From: Ricordea florida
Lineage: Eukaryota > Cnidaria > Anthozoa > Corallimorpharia > Ricordeidae
Direction of reading: 5' to 3'
Length of the DNA stretch: 64,000 bases
Assembly (NCBI GenBank): GCA_949710005.1
Contig: OX453272.1
Coordinates: 43,481,657-43,545,656 of the forward strand
Position 1 is the first letter of the stretch. Each line of letters begins with the position of its first letter. Below, piece after piece: positions 62,320-64,000 of this stretch. A program made the position numbers and the translations under genes. A model generated the notes under the pieces. That model searched no databases, had not been told where the DNA came from, and saw only the letters and a program-made list of their open reading frames with translations.

Positions 62320-63060
62320 TCAAAGTCGTTTAAACATAGTCGGTGATGGCAGTTCTTTATTGGTTCGTTTTTCCTTGTCAATTGGTGGAAGTTTGCGCGG
62401 CCTTTTTGTTTCTCTCTTTGAACTCCTTTTAATAGGTGGTAGGTTGTCAAAGGTACGCGCTGACCAGGATTTGTTATGCGCTCCCCCAAATCCATAAAGA
62501 TTTTCCTTGCTTCTGTCTCTTACCAGATTCTTAGCTCCCGACGGCATACCCCTAGAGATAGGGCTTTCTAAGCAAGGCTGGTACATTAGATAAACCTGTT
62601 CGTCTTCAAATTTACAACCTCTGTTTTTCGTCATTTTGCTTTGTCTCTGTTGTTGTAATGGTTCACAAGTGGAGTTTCCCTTAAGACGTTTTTCCCTTGT
62701 GCATGTCGGCGTATCCTCGTTGACAAACCGTACACCGGAATTTAGGTCTTCGTTGTCGCTGTTATCCTCGGAGCCAAAAACACTGGGAGAGGTTGTCAGC
62801 TCTGGAGAGATGTATTTTCTGTGCCTTTGTCTTGAAGCGGGACTTTCTTTCGTGCGGTCTACAAGAGCGGGAAAAGTTGCAGTTTGTGATTGCTCCTTAC
62901 GACAAACTTTTGCTATTCCTCTAAGGCGGTGTTTTCGCGAGCGTTTTCTCTCTTTTATCGGCCGTGGATTTTCATCCTCAAGCGATTTTGATTGACGATA
63001 CATATCCAATACGCACTCAAGACAGCGGTCGGGGGAATTTTCAGTAGAAATGTCATCGAA
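62320..63060 (-). CDS. Unknown basic, disordered protein (single or last exon)
   Basis: The open minus frame has no stop from about 63060 to 62320. It reads DISTENSPDRCLECVLDMYR, then basic clusters (IKERKRSRKHRLRG, KRSSKRETKRPRKLPPIDK), Ser/Pro-rich stretches and the end LPSPTMFKRL. An ATG lies at 63003 (MYRQSKSLEDENP). The low-complexity but non-repetitive, Arg/Lys/Ser-rich composition suggests a real nuclear or cytoskeletal host protein. I recognise no domain. A stop near 63062 means any earlier exon must splice in close by. The opposite-strand frame at 62636-62995 is a shadow. Confidence 0.4.
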   Translation of the reverse strand, partial: FDDISTENSPDRCLECVLDMYRQSKSLEDENPRPIKERKRSRKHRLRGIAKVCRKEQSQTATFPALVDRTKESPASRQRHRKYISPELTTSPSVFGSEDNSDNEDLNSGVRFVNEDTPTCTREKRLKGNSTCEPLQQQRQSKMTKNRGCKFEDEQVYLMYQPCLESPISRGMPSGAKNLVRDRSKENLYGFGGAHNKSWSARTFDNLPPIKRSSKRETKRPRKLPPIDKEKRTNKELPSPTMFKRL

Positions 63061-64000
63061 TCACCAATTGTGACGACGTCGCGCGCGCTGGGATCGATGG
63101 AAGCAATCGCGAAAACCAGAATAGCAAGTTGCAGAGGACAGAGTAGTCTGATGTCCCGGATGAACACTAGCGACGGAAAAAGTAGGGTCGAGTCGAGTCT
63201 TGATATTGCGGCCGCCTTATGGGAAAGAGTATGCTGAAACAAATAAACCAAAACAGAAAATACAGGGAAGTAGCTGGGATTTTTCAAAGGGACGGTCACA
63301 CTGTGTGACACGCAGGGTACTTACCAGAATGGCATGTCGACATCTACGCCGTGTTTTGGCAAAAGTGAGATTTTTTTCGGATGAGCAGAGAGCGTGGGGG
63401 AGGGATAAACCTACGAAATAGCAGCATAGATGAATTAACTTCCACATAAAACTCTATTTTAGTTCCACAAAGAGGGGGGTGGGGGTGCGGGGTCACGGGC
63501 ACCTCAGGACTTCCCCTGGCTACCCCCCTGAAATAAATGTCTTGTAAGTGTCTTGGTGTCAGGCCAATGAGAATTTTTCATTAACTGTGCTTTGATAGGT
63601 TTGCGGGTTGAGAAATCGGGATTCTTTCTCAAGATTACTATGCTGCACTTCGCATTGATAATAATAATAATAATAATAATAATAATTGTTATTTATAGCA
63701 ATATTAATAGTAATATAATAATAATTGATAGGAATATTAATACTAATAATAGCAATAGTAATGAAAATGGTAATAATATTAATAATCATTATGCGCTCGG
63801 TTCTATTCCTTAGACTGGGGTAACAATGCAGATAGACTCAAAATCAAACCTCATGTTCCCATACAACAAAAATCTACATTATGTCTGGCGCGCTTCGAAT
63901 TTTCCGCTTTGTCCTGCGAACAAAACAAAACAAATTGTTATATACTTAGACTTTCACTCAACTAAACGAGCACTGTGATTGGTTGATTCTTGGTCACGTG
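63061..64000. other. No supported gene; TAA microsatellite
   Basis: A (TAA/ATA)n tract lies at about 63656-63760. The frames on both strands there are repeat translations (poly Ile/Tyr). GTGGGGGTGCGGGG-type G runs lie at 63475-63495. The short minus frame at 62955-63311 has a hydrophobic segment but no recognised domain. Confidence 0.55.

Noticed and set aside
63559..63813. Open frames on both strands rich in Ile, Asn and Tyr
   Set aside because: They translate a TAA/ATA microsatellite.

Overview
The window is eukaryotic. Its genes have introns with GT/AG splice sites, AT-rich intergenic DNA, AATAAA poly(A) signals, tRNA-derived SINEs and dense transposon debris. The calponin/transgelin-type gene family combined with DIRS, Penelope-like, Polinton, LINE and ISL2EU-like elements fits a marine invertebrate. 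An anthozoan cnidarian, probably a stony coral, is my best inference, but no species can be fixed from the sequence alone.

Host genes: the backbone is a tandem plus-strand cluster of transgelin/calponin-like (muscle protein 20 type) actin-binding protein genes. Gene A (exons 2815-16419, first coding exon not found) and gene B (19652-44811) share an exon architecture: 140 nt, a variable linker exon, 105-108 nt, 33 nt and a 198 nt terminal exon carrying the calponin-like repeat. A decayed copy of the terminal exon lies between them (about 18275-18462). A further, divergent terminal exon with its own poly(A) signal (50632 onward) lies beyond gene B and could be an alternative last exon. Gene C (52885-59584) has the later CH-domain exons, but no recognisable 140 nt exon, and ends in a nine-codon exon instead of the calponin repeat. 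A possible single-exon or last-exon gene for a basic, disordered protein lies on the minus strand at 62320-63060.

Mobile elements fill the introns. Gene A's first visible intron holds a 57-bp tandem repeat and a decayed Polinton/Maverick fragment with a family-B DNA polymerase (about 5640-7857, minus). Gene B's introns each carry a different class: a DIRS-type tyrosine-recombinase retrotransposon inside nested inverted repeats (21868-28345), a Penelope-like fragment with a GIY-YIG endonuclease (29951-31015), a long foldback element with an orphan zinc-finger ORF (33098-35045), and a nearly complete ISL2EU-like DNA transposon with TIRs and a 2-bp target duplication (39821-43826). The ISL2EU-like element encodes a THAP-DDE transposase and a SWIM/YqaJ-type nuclease. 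Two degenerate LINEs (46262-48355 plus; 60250-61925 minus) are each interrupted by a small palindromic element with a clean target-site duplication. These small elements carry the same repeat as the Penelope-like fragment, including a hammerhead-ribozyme-like core. Many MITE-like hairpins and several tRNA-derived SINEs fill the rest.

The points most worth following are (1) the ISL2EU-like element whose TIRs each encode the same first exon, start codon and splice donor for its two convergent genes, (2) the hammerhead-like palindromic mobile repeat, and (3) the terminal-exon turnover in the transgelin-like cluster.
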